Assembly: GCF_900090305.1 (NCBI RefSeq)
Contig: NZ_LT607751.1
Location: 806,001-870,000 of the forward strand
Reading direction: 5' to 3'
Length of the DNA: 64,000 nt
DNA from: Micromonospora siamensis
GTDB lineage: Bacteria; Actinomycetota; Actinomycetes; Mycobacteriales; Micromonosporaceae
A program made the translations under genes and the position numbers. The first letter of the stretch is position 1; every line of letters begins with the position of its first letter. Below are positions 27,344 to 35,830 of this stretch, in pieces. Below the pieces are notes generated by a model, which was given only the letters and a program-made list of their open reading frames with translations, was not told where the DNA came from and did no database searches.

Positions 27344-28103
27344 CGCGGTGGCCGCCGCCGTCTACGGCCAGCCCGGCTCCGGCGCCCGGTTCGACTGGGG
27401 GCTGGCCGGGGCGGCGGAACTCGGCCGCGTCTGCGCGGTGCTGGTGGTGGTGGACGTGCTGTCGTTCACCACCGCCGTCGAGGTGGCGGTCGCTCGCGGC
27501 ATGCGGGTGCACCCCTTCCCCTGGGGGGAACAGGCGGCCGAGTACGCCCGCCGGGTAGGCGCGGTGGCGGCGGTCGGCCGGCGCCGGACCACCCCCGAGC
27601 AGCCGTGGTCCCTCTCGCCCGCGGCGCTGAGCCGCGCCCCGGTCGTCTCCGACCTGGTGCTGCCCTCCCCGAACGGTTCGGCGATCAGCGCGGCGGCCAG
27701 CGCCACCGGCCTTCCGGTGGTCGCCGCCTGCCTGCGCAACGCCCGCGCGGTCGGCCGCTGGCTCCGCCAGCAGGGGTACGGCGCCACCGACACCCCGATC
27801 GGGGTGGTCGCCTCCGGCGAGCGTTGGCCCGACGGGTCACTGCGTCCGGCGGTGGAGGACCAGCTCGGTGCGGCCTGCGTCCTGGACGCCGTCTCCGGGG
27901 TGCCCGGTGGGCTCTCGGTGGAGGCGGCGATGGCGCTCGCCGCGCTGGCCAGCACCCCGGACGTGCCCGCCGCCGTGCGGGGCTGTGTCTCCGGGCGGGA
28001 GCTCGTCGAGGGCGGCTTCGCGCAGGACGTCGAGGTGGCGGTCCAGGTGGGCGTCTCCACCGTGGTGCCGGTGCTGCGTCAGGGCGTCTTCACCGCCGCC
28101 TGA
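27324..28103 (+). CDS. ComB-like 2-phosphosulfolactate phosphatase family protein
   Basis: A 259-residue protein of the ComB family, Mg-dependent acid phosphatases first described in coenzyme M synthesis; in actinomycetes the true substrate is unknown. Visible family features are [19 protein letters not shown] near residue 40, [10 protein letters not shown] (SPNG loop) and ACLRNARAV. The GTG at 27324 lies within the last codons of purL in another frame and gives the shortest complete domain. Location behind purL suggests cotranscription rather than a purine role. It ends at a strong shared hairpin. Confidence 0.75.
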   Translation: MRLNSADAVAAAVYGQPGSGARFDWGLAGAAELGRVCAVLVVVDVLSFTTAVEVAVARGMRVHPFPWGEQAAEYARRVGAVAAVGRRRTTPEQPWSLSPAALSRAPVVSDLVLPSPNGSAISAAASATGLPVVAACLRNARAVGRWLRQQGYGATDTPIGVVASGERWPDGSLRPAVEDQLGAACVLDAVSGVPGGLSVEAAMALAALASTPDVPAAVRGCVSGRELVEGGFAQDVEVAVQVGVSTVVPVLRQGVFTAA

Positions 28104-28122
28104 CCGCTCCACCGCGGGACCA

Positions 28123-28162
28123 GACAGCGGTGGCCGCCCCGGTCGGGACGGCCACCGCTGTC
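28123..28162. terminator. Bidirectional hairpin between comB-like gene and membrane protein gene
   Basis: Perfect 14-bp stem (GACAGCGGTGGCCG at 28123-28136 with 28149-28162), 12-nt loop, between convergent stops at 28103 and 28197. Confidence 0.8.
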
Positions 28163-28196
28163 GTACGTGTCGGCGGGGCTTCGGCCCCGCGTCGGG

Positions 28197-30287
28197 TCAG
28201 TCGTCCAGCCAGTCCAGCCGGCGACCGCCCCGCTCCTGCTGCGGCGGCGGCCCGTCGGCCCGGCCGCGACCGGGCTGCCCCTGCTCGTTGTAGTAGCCGC
28301 CGCCCTGCTGCTGGTCGTACGCGGCACCGTCGTAGCCACCGCCGCGCTGCTGCGGGGCCTCGCCGTAGCCACCGGACTGGCCGCCGTAGCCGCCGCGCTG
28401 GTCGTAGCCGCCGCGCTGCTGGTCGTACCCGCCGCCCTGACCGGGGTAGGCGTCGCCGCGCTGGTCGTAGCCGCCGCCGTAGCCGGATCCGGACTGCTGG
28501 CCGCCGTCGTAGCCGCCGTACCCGCCGCCCTGGCCGCCGCTCTGGCCGGCGCCGTAGCCGCCACCCTGCTCACCCGTCCGGCCGTACGACGCCGGCTCCT
28601 GGCCGTAGCCGTGCCCGGGGTCGCCGGTGGGCTGGTAGGTGCTGGTCGGGTACGGGTCCGCCGGCGGCGTGTAGGACTGGGTGCCCTCCCCGGTGTACCG
28701 GCCGGTGGGCTCGTCGAAGCGCTCACCGTAGCCGCCGGCGCCCTGGCCGCCGCCGTAGCCGCCGGCCGGCGCGCCGTACCCGCCACCCGAGGCGGGGGCG
28801 TTGCCGTAGCCTGCCCCGGAGGCGGGAGCGTTGCCGTAACCGGCACCCGAGGCGGGGGCGTTGCCGTAGCCGGCGCCCGAGGCGGGGGCGTTGCCGTAGC
28901 CGCCCTGGGCGCCGTAGCCGCCGCCGGAGGCCGGCGCGTTGCCGTACCCGCCGTCGGGGGCGGCGTTGCCGTAACCGCCGTAGCCGCCCTGGCCGGGTGC
29001 CTCCTCGCCGTACCCGTTGCCGGCCCAGCCGCCGGGCTGACCGGCGGCGCCGCCGGCGCCGAAGGCGGGGGGCGGGGGAGCGCCGTACGGGTCCGGCGGT
29101 ACGTCGTCGACGACGGGACGCTGGAGCATGGTGGGCGCGTCGCTCATCGCGGCGCCGCCGACCATGGTCGGGTCCGGCCCGGCGCCGACCCGGTTCACCA
29201 CCCGGGTCTGGTCGTCGGCCCCCCGGTACGCCCCACGGGCCGCGGGCACCGCGCCGGCCGCCGCCGCGCCGGCGGGACCGTCGACGTCGCCGTCGTCGTC
29301 GGCGTTCTCCTTGCGCTTCATGTAGAGCAGCACGATGGTGCCGACGCCGACCGCCACGAAGAGGCCGCCGAGCAGGATGAGCAGCCAGGACGCCCCGCCG
29401 CTGTCCGCCTCGGCCGAGGCGGCCTCGGGCTGCTGGGTCGGGGCGGCCGCCTCGGCCGGAGCCTCGGTGGCGGTGTCCTCGGTGGGTTCCTCGGTCGGGA
29501 CCGGAGCAGCCGTCGCCGACGCGGAGGCCGAGGCGGAGACGCTGGGCTTGACCTCCACCGGGATCGCCAGGCTGATCCGCTGGCCGGTCAGGCTCTGGCC
29601 GGCGCTCGCGTTGATCGACCGGGTGCCGAGGACGGTTTCCTTGCTCGCCCCCAGCTGGATCTGGCCCGGGACGATCGGCTGCGAGGAGGAGCCGACGAAG
29701 CGGAAGTTGCCGCTGCCGTCGCTGGTGGTCTGGTAGCGGTGCTGGGCGGAGTCGAGCAGCATCACCGTGGCGTTCGGCACGGCGTCGCCGTTGGCGGTGA
29801 CGACCACCTTGCCGGAGATCGACTTGACCGTCTTGACCTGCGTCGGCGTGGGCGACGGCTTGGGCTTGCCGACCAGGGTGACCTGGGTCGACGCCTCCTT
29901 GGTCTGCTTGTCCGGCCCGTTGGAGTCGGTGGCCTTGATGGTGATCGTGGCAGTGCCGTCGGCGGCGTCGTCGGCCAGCTTGAAGGTGGCCTGGAACGTG
30001 CCGTTCTGGTCGACCCGGCCGCGGCTGCAGCCGTCGACGCAGTTGAGCTTGCCCTCGCTGGACGAGACCTGGACGTCGGCGGGGCCGATCGGCTCGGCGA
30101 ACGACAGCGAGTAGCTGACCTTGACGGTGCCGCCCGCCTCGACGGTGCCGGGCGAGGCCGACACGTTGTTGACGTCGGGGGCGGCCAGGGCGGCTGTGGC
30201 GGGGACGGTGAGCAGCGCGCCGGCCACCAGCGCCACGACCACACCGGCCCTAAGCTTCCAGGCACGTCGGTGTGTTGACACGTCCAC
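28197..30287 (-). CDS. Single-pass membrane protein with Ig-like/carboxypeptidase-regulatory ectodomain and Gly/Tyr-rich cytoplasmic tail
   Basis: A 696-residue protein. A signal peptide (about residues 1-36) is followed by an Ig-like domain containing a Cys pair (LNCVDGC), a carboxypeptidase-regulatory-like segment around residues 145-205 ([22 protein letters not shown]), a Ser/Thr/Ala/Pro linker and one membrane helix near residue 310 ([22 protein letters not shown]) ending in KRKE. The cytoplasmic half holds possible phospho-threonine sites ([16 protein letters not shown]) of a kind bound by FHA domains, then about 270 residues of Gly, Tyr, Gln and Pro. Part of this tail is an in-register 10-residue repeat. 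Start is GTG. Substrate or partner is unknown; a cell-envelope sensor or scaffold is one reading. Confidence 0.75.
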   Translation of the reverse strand: MDVSTHRRAWKLRAGVVVALVAGALLTVPATAALAAPDVNNVSASPGTVEAGGTVKVSYSLSFAEPIGPADVQVSSSEGKLNCVDGCSRGRVDQNGTFQATFKLADDAADGTATITIKATDSNGPDKQTKEASTQVTLVGKPKPSPTPTQVKTVKSISGKVVVTANGDAVPNATVMLLDSAQHRYQTTSDGSGNFRFVGSSSQPIVPGQIQLGASKETVLGTRSINASAGQSLTGQRISLAIPVEVKPSVSASASASATAAPVPTEEPTEDTATEAPAEAAAPTQQPEAASAEADSGGASWLLILLGGLFVAVGVGTIVLLYMKRKENADDDGDVDGPAGAAAAGAVPAARGAYRGADDQTRVVNRVGAGPDPTMVGGAAMSDAPTMLQRPVVDDVPPDPYGAPPPPAFGAGGAAGQPGGWAGNGYGEEAPGQGGYGGYGNAAPDGGYGNAPASGGGYGAQGGYGNAPASGAGYGNAPASGAGYGNAPASGAGYGNAPASGGGYGAPAGGYGGGQGAGGYGERFDEPTGRYTGEGTQSYTPPADPYPTSTYQPTGDPGHGYGQEPASYGRTGEQGGGYGAGQSGGQGGGYGGYDGGQQSGSGYGGGYDQRGDAYPGQGGGYDQQRGGYDQRGGYGGQSGGYGEAPQQRGGGYDGAAYDQQQGGGYYNEQGQPGRGRADGPPPQQERGGRRLDWLDD
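28787..28902 (-). repeat. 30-bp tandem repeats encoding [10 protein letters not shown] units
   Basis: Four in-register 30-bp units, recognisable by GGCGGGRGCGTTGCCGTA recurring at 28791, 28821, 28851 and 28881, with a degenerate fifth near 28930. They encode the 10-residue unit [11 protein letters not shown] in the cytoplasmic tail of the membrane protein and have only a few base differences. Confidence 0.85.
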
Positions 30288-30441
30288 CGCCTTCCGGTCT
30301 GACTTCCCTGGGCCGGCCAGGTGCCGGGCCGCGGATCATCACGGTACGAATACGCCGTCGGCAACTATGCCTTGTCTGACCGGATCGGCGCGACCCAGGG
30401 CCGAGGTGCCCCAGGGGCTGCTCAGGTCGTATCGTCCCGTC

Positions 30442-30804
30442 GTGTCCTCTCCGCACATTAAGTCCGCCGCGGTCGCGGCGGCCCTGGCGGCGCTCGACGA
30501 GGGGCGTACGCCCGAACGGCCGGTCCTCCGGGACGCGGTCCGTGCGCTGTTGACCGCCCTGGTGGAGCGCGCCCCCGGCCGATCGGTGGAGGTGCGTGTC
30601 CCACCTTACGGTGCAGTTCAGTGCATTCCCGGTCCCCGACACACCCGCGGCACCCCGCCGAACGTGGTGGAGACGGATCCGCAGACCTGGCTGGCGGTGG
30701 CGACCGGGCGGCTCGCCTGGGCGGAAGCGGTCAGCGACGGTCGGGTACGGGTGAGCGGCATCCGCGCCGACCTGTCCGATTACCTCCCGGTCCGGACGGA
30801 CTGA
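30442..30804 (+). CDS. SCP-domain (sterol carrier-like) protein
   Basis: A 120-residue small soluble protein of the bacterial sterol-carrier-protein-like family: a helical N-terminus ([13 protein letters not shown]), the block [22 protein letters not shown], then [20 protein letters not shown] and a final [17 protein letters not shown]. The WLAVATG motif is the family core. Homologues commonly sit directly upstream of purF in actinomycetes, as here. Ligand is unknown. The GTG start was chosen because the conserved domain begins immediately; the ribosome site is weak. Confidence 0.75.
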   Translation: MSSPHIKSAAVAAALAALDEGRTPERPVLRDAVRALLTALVERAPGRSVEVRVPPYGAVQCIPGPRHTRGTPPNVVETDPQTWLAVATGRLAWAEAVSDGRVRVSGIRADLSDYLPVRTD

Positions 30805-30870
30805 CGCGACGCCGCTCGGTGACACCGCGGAGCGGTATCGTGACTTTCTGTATCGACGGGGGTTCGCGTA

Positions 30871-30891
30871 CACTGTCAGTCGACGACAGTG
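30871..30891. promoter_or_regulatory. Inverted repeat upstream of purF
   Basis: CACTGTC at 30871-30877 and GACAGTG at 30885-30891 flank the self-complementary centre AGTCGAC. It overlaps a TACACT hexamer (30869-30874) that could be a -10 element, about 90 bp before purF. It could be an operator or a leader hairpin; no regulator is identified. Confidence 0.35.
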
Positions 30892-30963
30892 GTCCCGGCC
30901 GACCGTGTGGTGCGCCCCCGGCACTCCCGCCAGGCCAGTCCAGACCAGCATGAGGGAGCGGCA

Positions 30964-32505
30964 GTGCCCCGAGGCGATGGCCGGCTGAGCCACGACCTTG
31001 ATCCCGAGCGACCCGGCCCCCAGGACGCGTGTGGCGTCTTCGGCGTCTGGGCCCCGGGTGAGGAGGTCGCCAACCTCACCTACTTCGGGCTCTACGCCCT
31101 CCAGCACCGTGGCCAGGAGGCGGCCGGCATCGCGGTGAGCGACGGATCGGGCGTGGTGGTCTACAAGGACCTCGGCCTGGTCGCCCAGGTATTCGACGAG
31201 CCCACCCTGGCCAGCCTGCGCGGCCACGTCGCGATCGGGCACGCGCGCTACTCCACCACCGGCGGCTCCACCTGGGAGAACGCCCAGCCGACCATCCGTT
31301 CGACCAGCTCCGGCACCACGATCGCGCTGGCGCACAACGGCAACCTGGTCAACACCGCCGAGCTGCAGAAGGAGGTCGCCGAGCGGGGCCTGGTCGCCGA
31401 CATGGCGACCAACGACACCTCGCTGGTGACCATGCTGCTGGCCGGCCGGCCCGACCTCTCCGTCGAGGCCGCCGCGCTGGAGGTGCTGCCGACGCTGCGC
31501 GGGGCGTTCAGCTTCGTCTTCATGGACGAGTCGACCCTCTACGCGGCCCGCGACCCGCACGGCGTGCGTCCGCTGGTGCTCGGCCGGCTGGAGCGCGGCT
31601 GGGTGGTGGCGAGCGAGACCGCCGCGCTGGACATCGTCGGCGCCAGCGTGGTCCGCGAGGTCGAGCCGGGCGAGCTGATCGCGATCGACGCCGACGGACT
31701 CCGGTCCGCCCGGTTCGCCGCGCCGGAGCCCAAGGGCTGCCTCTTCGAGTACGTCTACATCGCCCGCCCGGACGCGACCATCGCCGGGCGCAACGTGCAC
31801 GCGGCGCGGGTGCAGATCGGCCGGCAGCTGGCCAAGGAGCACCCGGTCGAGGCCGACCTGGTGATCCCGGTGCCCGAGTCGGGCACGCCGGCCGCGATCG
31901 GTTACGCGGAGGCGTCCGGCATCACCTACGGCGCCGGCCTGATGAAGAACCCGTACGTCGGCCGTACCTTCATCCAGCCCTCGCAGACCCTGCGCCAGCT
32001 CGGCATCCGGCTCAAGCTGAACCCGCTGCGGGAGAACGTCCGGGGCAAGCGGCTGGTGGTGGTCGACGACTCGATCGTGCGCGGCAACACCCAGCGGGCG
32101 ATCGTGCGGATGCTGCGCGAGGCCGGCGCGCTGGAGGTGCACGTCCGCATCTCCTCCCCGCCGGTCAACTGGCCGTGCTTCTACGGCATCGACTTCGCCA
32201 CCCGGGCCGAGCTGCTGGCCAACGGGCTGGACAACGAAGGCATCCGGCGCTCCATCGGCGCCGACACGCTGGGCTACGTATCGCTTCCCGGTCTCATCGC
32301 GGCGACCGAGCAGCCGAAGACCCGGCTCTGCCGGGCGTGCTTCGATGGGGAGTACCCCATCGAGCTGCCCGCGGGGAACCTGATCGGCAAGCACGTCCTC
32401 GAAGGTGTGGGACGCCGGGTCACCAGCCCGGTGCCGGAGGCTCCGGAGCACACCGACCCCGCGCTCGTCGCCACTCCGGGCGGCGCGACCGTACACCGCC
32501 CGTAG
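30964..32505 (+). CDS. purF: Amidophosphoribosyltransferase
   Basis: A 513-residue enzyme that makes phosphoribosylamine from PRPP and glutamine, the committed step of purine synthesis. The mature N-terminal nucleophile is Cys23 in DACGVFGVW, so a 22-residue propeptide must be removed, as in other Gram-positive PurF proteins. The PRPP loop is VVVDDSIVRGNT. Cysteines later in the protein (for example CRACFDG near the C-terminus) fit the iron-sulfur cluster of this class. The GTG start follows GAGGGAG; a longer frame would lengthen the propeptide without a ribosome site. purM follows after 60 bp. Confidence 0.95.
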   Translation: MPRGDGRLSHDLDPERPGPQDACGVFGVWAPGEEVANLTYFGLYALQHRGQEAAGIAVSDGSGVVVYKDLGLVAQVFDEPTLASLRGHVAIGHARYSTTGGSTWENAQPTIRSTSSGTTIALAHNGNLVNTAELQKEVAERGLVADMATNDTSLVTMLLAGRPDLSVEAAALEVLPTLRGAFSFVFMDESTLYAARDPHGVRPLVLGRLERGWVVASETAALDIVGASVVREVEPGELIAIDADGLRSARFAAPEPKGCLFEYVYIARPDATIAGRNVHAARVQIGRQLAKEHPVEADLVIPVPESGTPAAIGYAEASGITYGAGLMKNPYVGRTFIQPSQTLRQLGIRLKLNPLRENVRGKRLVVVDDSIVRGNTQRAIVRMLREAGALEVHVRISSPPVNWPCFYGIDFATRAELLANGLDNEGIRRSIGADTLGYVSLPGLIAATEQPKTRLCRACFDGEYPIELPAGNLIGKHVLEGVGRRVTSPVPEAPEHTDPALVATPGGATVHRP

Positions 32506-32565
32506 CACCACCGGCGTCGCCCGGGCACCGCCGGTGCGGCACCGAGAACCACAAAGGGGAGAACC

Positions 32566-33720
32566 GTGACGCACGTGTCCGAGCGCAGCGGCGCAGGAAG
32601 CAGCCCGACCGGAGCCGGTGGCGACCGCCAGCCGTGGACGGCCGGCAGCGGCCGCGCCGGGCGCAAACGCTCGGTCTCGTACGCCGACGCCGGGGTGTCG
32701 ATCGACGCGGGCGACCGCGCCGTCGAGCTGCTGAAGTCCAAGGTCAAGTCGACCCGGCGGCCCGAGGTCATGGGCGACCTGGGCGGCTTCGCCGGCCTGT
32801 TCCGGCTGGACACCCAGAAATACAAGAACCCGATCCTGGCCTCCTCGACCGACGGCGTGGGCACCAAGCTGGTGATCGCCCAGCAGATGGACATCCACGA
32901 CACGGTCGGCATCGACCTGGTCGCGATGGTCGTCGACGACCTGGTGGCCTGCGGCGCCGAGCCGCTGTTCCTGCTCGACTACATCGCCACCGGCGAGGTC
33001 GTGCCAGACAAGGTCGCCGAGATCGGCGCCGGCATCGCCGACGGCTGCCGGTACGCCGGCTGCGCGCTGCTGGGCGGCGAGACCGCCGAGCACCCCGGCG
33101 TGCTCCGCCCGGACGAGTACGACATCTCCGCCACCGGTGTCGGTGTGGTCGAGGAGAGCGAGATCCTCAGCTCGGAGCGGGTCGAGGTGGGTGACGTGGT
33201 GATCGCCATGCGCTCCTCGGGCCTGCACTCCAACGGCTACTCCCTGGTCCGGCACGTGCTGCTCGGCGCCGGCCGGATGCGGCTGGACGTGGTGATCGAC
33301 GACTTCGGCCGGCAGCGCACGCTCGGCGAGGAGCTGCTCACCCCGACCAAGATCTACGCCCAGGACTGCCTCAAGCTGATCGCCGAGGCGGAGGTGCGCG
33401 CCCTGGCCCACGTCACCGGTGGCGGCATCCCGGGCAACCTGGTCCGGATCCTGCCGGAGCACGTCGACGCGGTGGTCAACCGCTCCACCTGGAAGCCCCA
33501 GCCGGTCTTCGACCTGGTCCAGTCCAAGGGCCGGATCGAGGACCCGGAGATGGAGGCGACCTTCAACATGGGTGTCGGCATGTTCGCCATCGTCTCGGCG
33601 GAGGACGCCGACCGGGCGCTGGCGACCCTGACCGGCCGTGGCGTGGACGCCTGGCAGGCCGGCGAGATCATCGAGGGTTCCGGCAACGTGCAGATGGTCG
33701 GCCAGCACACCCGGGGCTGA
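32566..33720 (+). CDS. purM: Phosphoribosylaminoimidazole (AIR) synthetase
   Basis: A 384-residue ATP-dependent cyclase that converts FGAM to AIR. Key blocks are SYADAGVSIDAGDRAV, ASSTDGVGTKLVIA, VDDLVACGAEPLFLLDY and GGETAEHPG. The first about 35 residues (Ser/Gly/Arg-rich) precede the family start. GTG start with an AAAGGGGAG ribosome site eight bases upstream. It completes a purF-purM operon. Confidence 0.95.
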   Translation: MTHVSERSGAGSSPTGAGGDRQPWTAGSGRAGRKRSVSYADAGVSIDAGDRAVELLKSKVKSTRRPEVMGDLGGFAGLFRLDTQKYKNPILASSTDGVGTKLVIAQQMDIHDTVGIDLVAMVVDDLVACGAEPLFLLDYIATGEVVPDKVAEIGAGIADGCRYAGCALLGGETAEHPGVLRPDEYDISATGVGVVEESEILSSERVEVGDVVIAMRSSGLHSNGYSLVRHVLLGAGRMRLDVVIDDFGRQRTLGEELLTPTKIYAQDCLKLIAEAEVRALAHVTGGGIPGNLVRILPEHVDAVVNRSTWKPQPVFDLVQSKGRIEDPEMEATFNMGVGMFAIVSAEDADRALATLTGRGVDAWQAGEIIEGSGNVQMVGQHTRG

Positions 33721-33742
33721 TGATCACTCTCGGGTGATCATC
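33719..33742 (+). terminator. Hairpin at the end of purM
   Basis: GATGATCAC at 33719-33727 pairs perfectly with GTGATCATC at 33734-33742 around TCTCGG, starting at the purM stop. A second possible stem (AGCCTGA with TCAGGCT) lies at 33786-33809 just before amcB, so the 103-bp gap may act as terminator and leader. Confidence 0.45.
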
Positions 33743-33823
33743 CGAGCACCTGATCAGGTCTTCACCCGAGTGGCCATCGCCGCCTAGCCTGAAGGTTCGC
33801 TCTCAGGCTGGGAAGGAGGGTCG

Positions 33824-34930
33824 ATGGCTGCTCGGGCGGGCATGCGCGGCATTGCCGCCGTGCCGTCGTACGTGGTGATGCAGCCGACGACCCTCTGCAA
33901 CCTGGACTGCGCCTACTGCTACCTGCCGCTGCGCGGCGAGGACCGGCGGATGCCGGTGGCCGTGGCCGAGGCGGTGGCCCGCGCGGTGAACCCGTGGGCG
34001 ACCGCCGGCCGGTTCTCGGTGGTCTGGCACGGCGGGGAGCCGCTGGCCGCCGGCCGGGACCACCTCGCCGCGCTGATGGCGCCGTTCGGCCCCGACGTCG
34101 AGCATCACGTGCAGACCAACGCCACGCTGCTCGACGACGCGTGGTGCGGGTTCCTCGCCGAGCACCGGGTGCGGGTGAGCGTGAGCGTGGACGGGCCCCG
34201 GGAGCGCAACGGCGACCGGGTCACCCGGGGCGGCCGGCCCGCGTACGACCGGATCGTGCGCGGCGTCGAGGCGTTGCGCCGGCACGGGCTGCCCTTCTCC
34301 GCGCTGGCCGTGGTGAGCCACCCCGGTCCGGGCCTCGCCGCGGAGCTGTACGACTACTTCCTCGACCTGGGCTGCGACGTCCTCGGCATCAACATCGAGG
34401 AGACCGAGGGGGTCAACACCCGGGGGAACGCGCACGACGCGGCGGCGGTGACGGCGTTCTGGGCGGAACTGGTGGCGGCCTGGCGGCGGGACCCGCGGAT
34501 CCACCTGCGGGAGGTGGAGTGGTCCCTGCGGTACGCGGCGGCGATCCTGGACGGCGCGGCCGACGACCTGCTGCCCCGCCGGCTGGACCCGATCCCGACG
34601 GTGGGTCAGGACGGCTCGGTCACCGTGCTCTCTCCGGAGCTGGCCGGCTTCACCGACCCCCGGTACGGCGACTTCAGCAGCGGCAACGTGCTGGTGACGC
34701 CGCTGGGGGAGATCCTGGCCGGTGCGGAGGGCACGCCCTGGGTGGGTGAGTTCCTCACCGGGGTGGAGGCGTGCCGGGCGTCCTGCCCGTACTTCGGCTT
34801 CTGTGGCGGCGGCCACGCGGCCAACCGTTACTTCGAGCTGGGGCGTTTCGACGGTACGGAGACCGCACACTGCCGCAACAGCAAGATCCACCTATTGGAG
34901 GGAGTGTTGCAGCATGCCCGAGACCACTAG
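33824..34930 (+). CDS. amcB: Radical SAM/SPASM cyclophane-forming peptide maturase, AmcB type
   Basis: A 368-residue radical SAM enzyme predicted to install cyclophane crosslinks in the precursor encoded next to it. The SAM cluster motif CNLDCAYC supplies Cys25, Cys29 and Cys32. WHGGEPL is the glycine-rich SAM-binding segment. Cys317, Cys321, Cys327 and Cys350 in the C-terminal part fit a SPASM domain with auxiliary clusters. The assignment rests on the enzyme type together with the overlapping precursor, whose last 20 residues are full of aromatic and Asn residues as in AmcA peptides. The ATG has GGGAAGGAGGG upstream. The last 17 bp overlap the precursor gene. No exporter or protease gene is adjacent. 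Confidence 0.8.
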   Translation: MAARAGMRGIAAVPSYVVMQPTTLCNLDCAYCYLPLRGEDRRMPVAVAEAVARAVNPWATAGRFSVVWHGGEPLAAGRDHLAALMAPFGPDVEHHVQTNATLLDDAWCGFLAEHRVRVSVSVDGPRERNGDRVTRGGRPAYDRIVRGVEALRRHGLPFSALAVVSHPGPGLAAELYDYFLDLGCDVLGINIEETEGVNTRGNAHDAAAVTAFWAELVAAWRRDPRIHLREVEWSLRYAAAILDGAADDLLPRRLDPIPTVGQDGSVTVLSPELAGFTDPRYGDFSSGNVLVTPLGEILAGAEGTPWVGEFLTGVEACRASCPYFGFCGGGHAANRYFELGRFDGTETAHCRNSKIHLLEGVLQHARDH

Positions 34931-35150
34931 TCACCGGCAGCCTGAGCGGGTCGGGGAGGTCGACGGGGATCCGGTCGCCGACCGGGTCCGTGCGGCCGCC
35001 AGCGGCCTGACCGCACTCCTGCACGAGGCTGAGGCGGCCCGCCGGTCGCGGGCGGAGGTGGCGGGCGGCGACGGGGCCAGCGCGGTCTGCGCCTGGAACC
35101 ACTTCGAGAACATCCCGACGTTCTACAACTGGAACAACCGGCCCCGCTGA
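34914..35150 (+). CDS. amcA: Cyclophane RiPP precursor peptide, AmcA type
   Basis: A 78-residue precursor peptide. Residues 1 to about 57 form a charged leader with a helical stretch (VADRVRAAASGLTALLHEAE). The C-terminal core region, residues 59-78, reads CAWNHFENIPTFYNWNNRPR: Trp61-Asn-His, Phe64-Glu-Asn, Phe70-Tyr-Asn and Trp73-Asn-Asn fit the aromatic-X-X pattern joined by radical SAM maturases into three-residue cyclophanes. The ATG overlaps the end of amcB and has GGAGGGAG about 10 bases upstream. The single Cys59 is next to the probable core. Which residues are actually crosslinked and where the leader is cut are inference. Confidence 0.78.
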   Translation: MPETTSHRQPERVGEVDGDPVADRVRAAASGLTALLHEAEAARRSRAEVAGGDGASAVCAWNHFENIPTFYNWNNRPR

Positions 35151-35264
35151 ACGCGGCACACCCTGCGGATCAAGGGACCTGACGGGGGTCGCCGGGCAGC
35201 ACCGCCCGCTCCGACAGGCCCTTGATCGCCGGTTGGTACGCCGACCTTCCAGTGGACACATGGG

Positions 35265-35292
35265 TGAGCACGCGGGAGTTACCGCGTGCTCA
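35265..35292. terminator. Hairpin between amcA and DUF3073 gene
   Basis: Perfect 11-bp stem (TGAGCACGCGG at 35265-35275 with CCGCGTGCTCA at 35282-35292) around GAGTTA, between convergent stops at 35150 and 35307. Confidence 0.75.
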
Positions 35293-35306
35293 GCTGTGTC
35301 CTTGGA

Positions 35307-35525
35307 TCAGCGGGTCGGACGGGCCCAGGGATCCGGGTCGTCGTCCGCGTCGTGGTCCTCGTCATCGTCGTCGACATACTCTTTGTAGTCGTCGTCGAAG
35401 TCGTGGTCCGACTTACCAGCACCCGCCAGTTCGCGCTGCAAGGCGGTGAGGTCGGTGTTCGGGGAGTGGTACTTCAACTCCCGGGCCACCTTCGTCTGCT
35501 TGGCCTTAGCACGGCCGCGCCCCAT
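35307..35525 (-). CDS. DUF3073 family protein
   Basis: A 72-residue actinobacterial protein: a basic N-terminus MGRGRAKAKQTKVARELKY, then SPNTDLTALQREL, and a very acidic Asp-rich tail (DDDYKEYVDDDDEDHD). This basic-head, acidic-tail layout and its position between purM and vdh match the DUF3073 gene of Streptomyces. The ATG at 35525 gives the conserved start; an upstream in-frame start adds residues not found in the family. Function is unknown. Confidence 0.9.
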   Translation of the reverse strand: MGRGRAKAKQTKVARELKYHSPNTDLTALQRELAGAGKSDHDFDDDYKEYVDDDDEDHDADDDPDPWARPTR

Positions 35526-35784
35526 GGCTCGACCCCCTCGCACAGAATTCGGGGCAGCCCGAAGGCGGGCCCCGATGACGTCAGGCATCTCTCGTGGCTC
35601 TTACGGTACATGGGGATGCCACCGTTCGGCACCTCGGGTTACCGCTGGCCGGCTCCGCGCGTCGCAGTCACCCGACCGTGACCCAGTGTACCGGGTAAGG
35701 AGCGCGTGCTGAGCTGCCCGTGACACCGGTCAGAAGGCCACGAATCATCCCCAAGGCACCTTAGCTTCCAGCCGTCCCGGGGCT
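35526..35784. other. Intergenic region upstream of the DUF3073 gene
   Basis: With the adjoining terminator this gap is 305 bp. It should contain the leftward DUF3073 promoter, for which a TACACT hexamer on the minus strand (35685-35690) is a weak candidate. No gene is seen. Confidence 0.3.
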
Positions 35785-35824
35785 CCACCCGGGGACGCCG
35801 ACTCGCGCCGGGATCCCCGGGTGG
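35785..35824 (-). terminator. Hairpin downstream of vdh
   Basis: CCACCCGGGGA at 35785-35795 pairs perfectly with TCCCCGGGTGG at 35814-35824 (18-nt loop), six bases past the vdh stop. Confidence 0.65.
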
Positions 35825-35830
35825 CGACGG

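Noticed and set aside
28787..28902. CRISPR array or intergenic repeats
   Set aside because: The 30-bp units are within a protein-coding frame and lack spacers.
30250..33708. A 1152-codon minus-strand open frame opposite purF and purM
   Set aside because: It runs antisense to two certain enzymes and has shadow composition (His/Gln/Val/Gly/Arg-rich).
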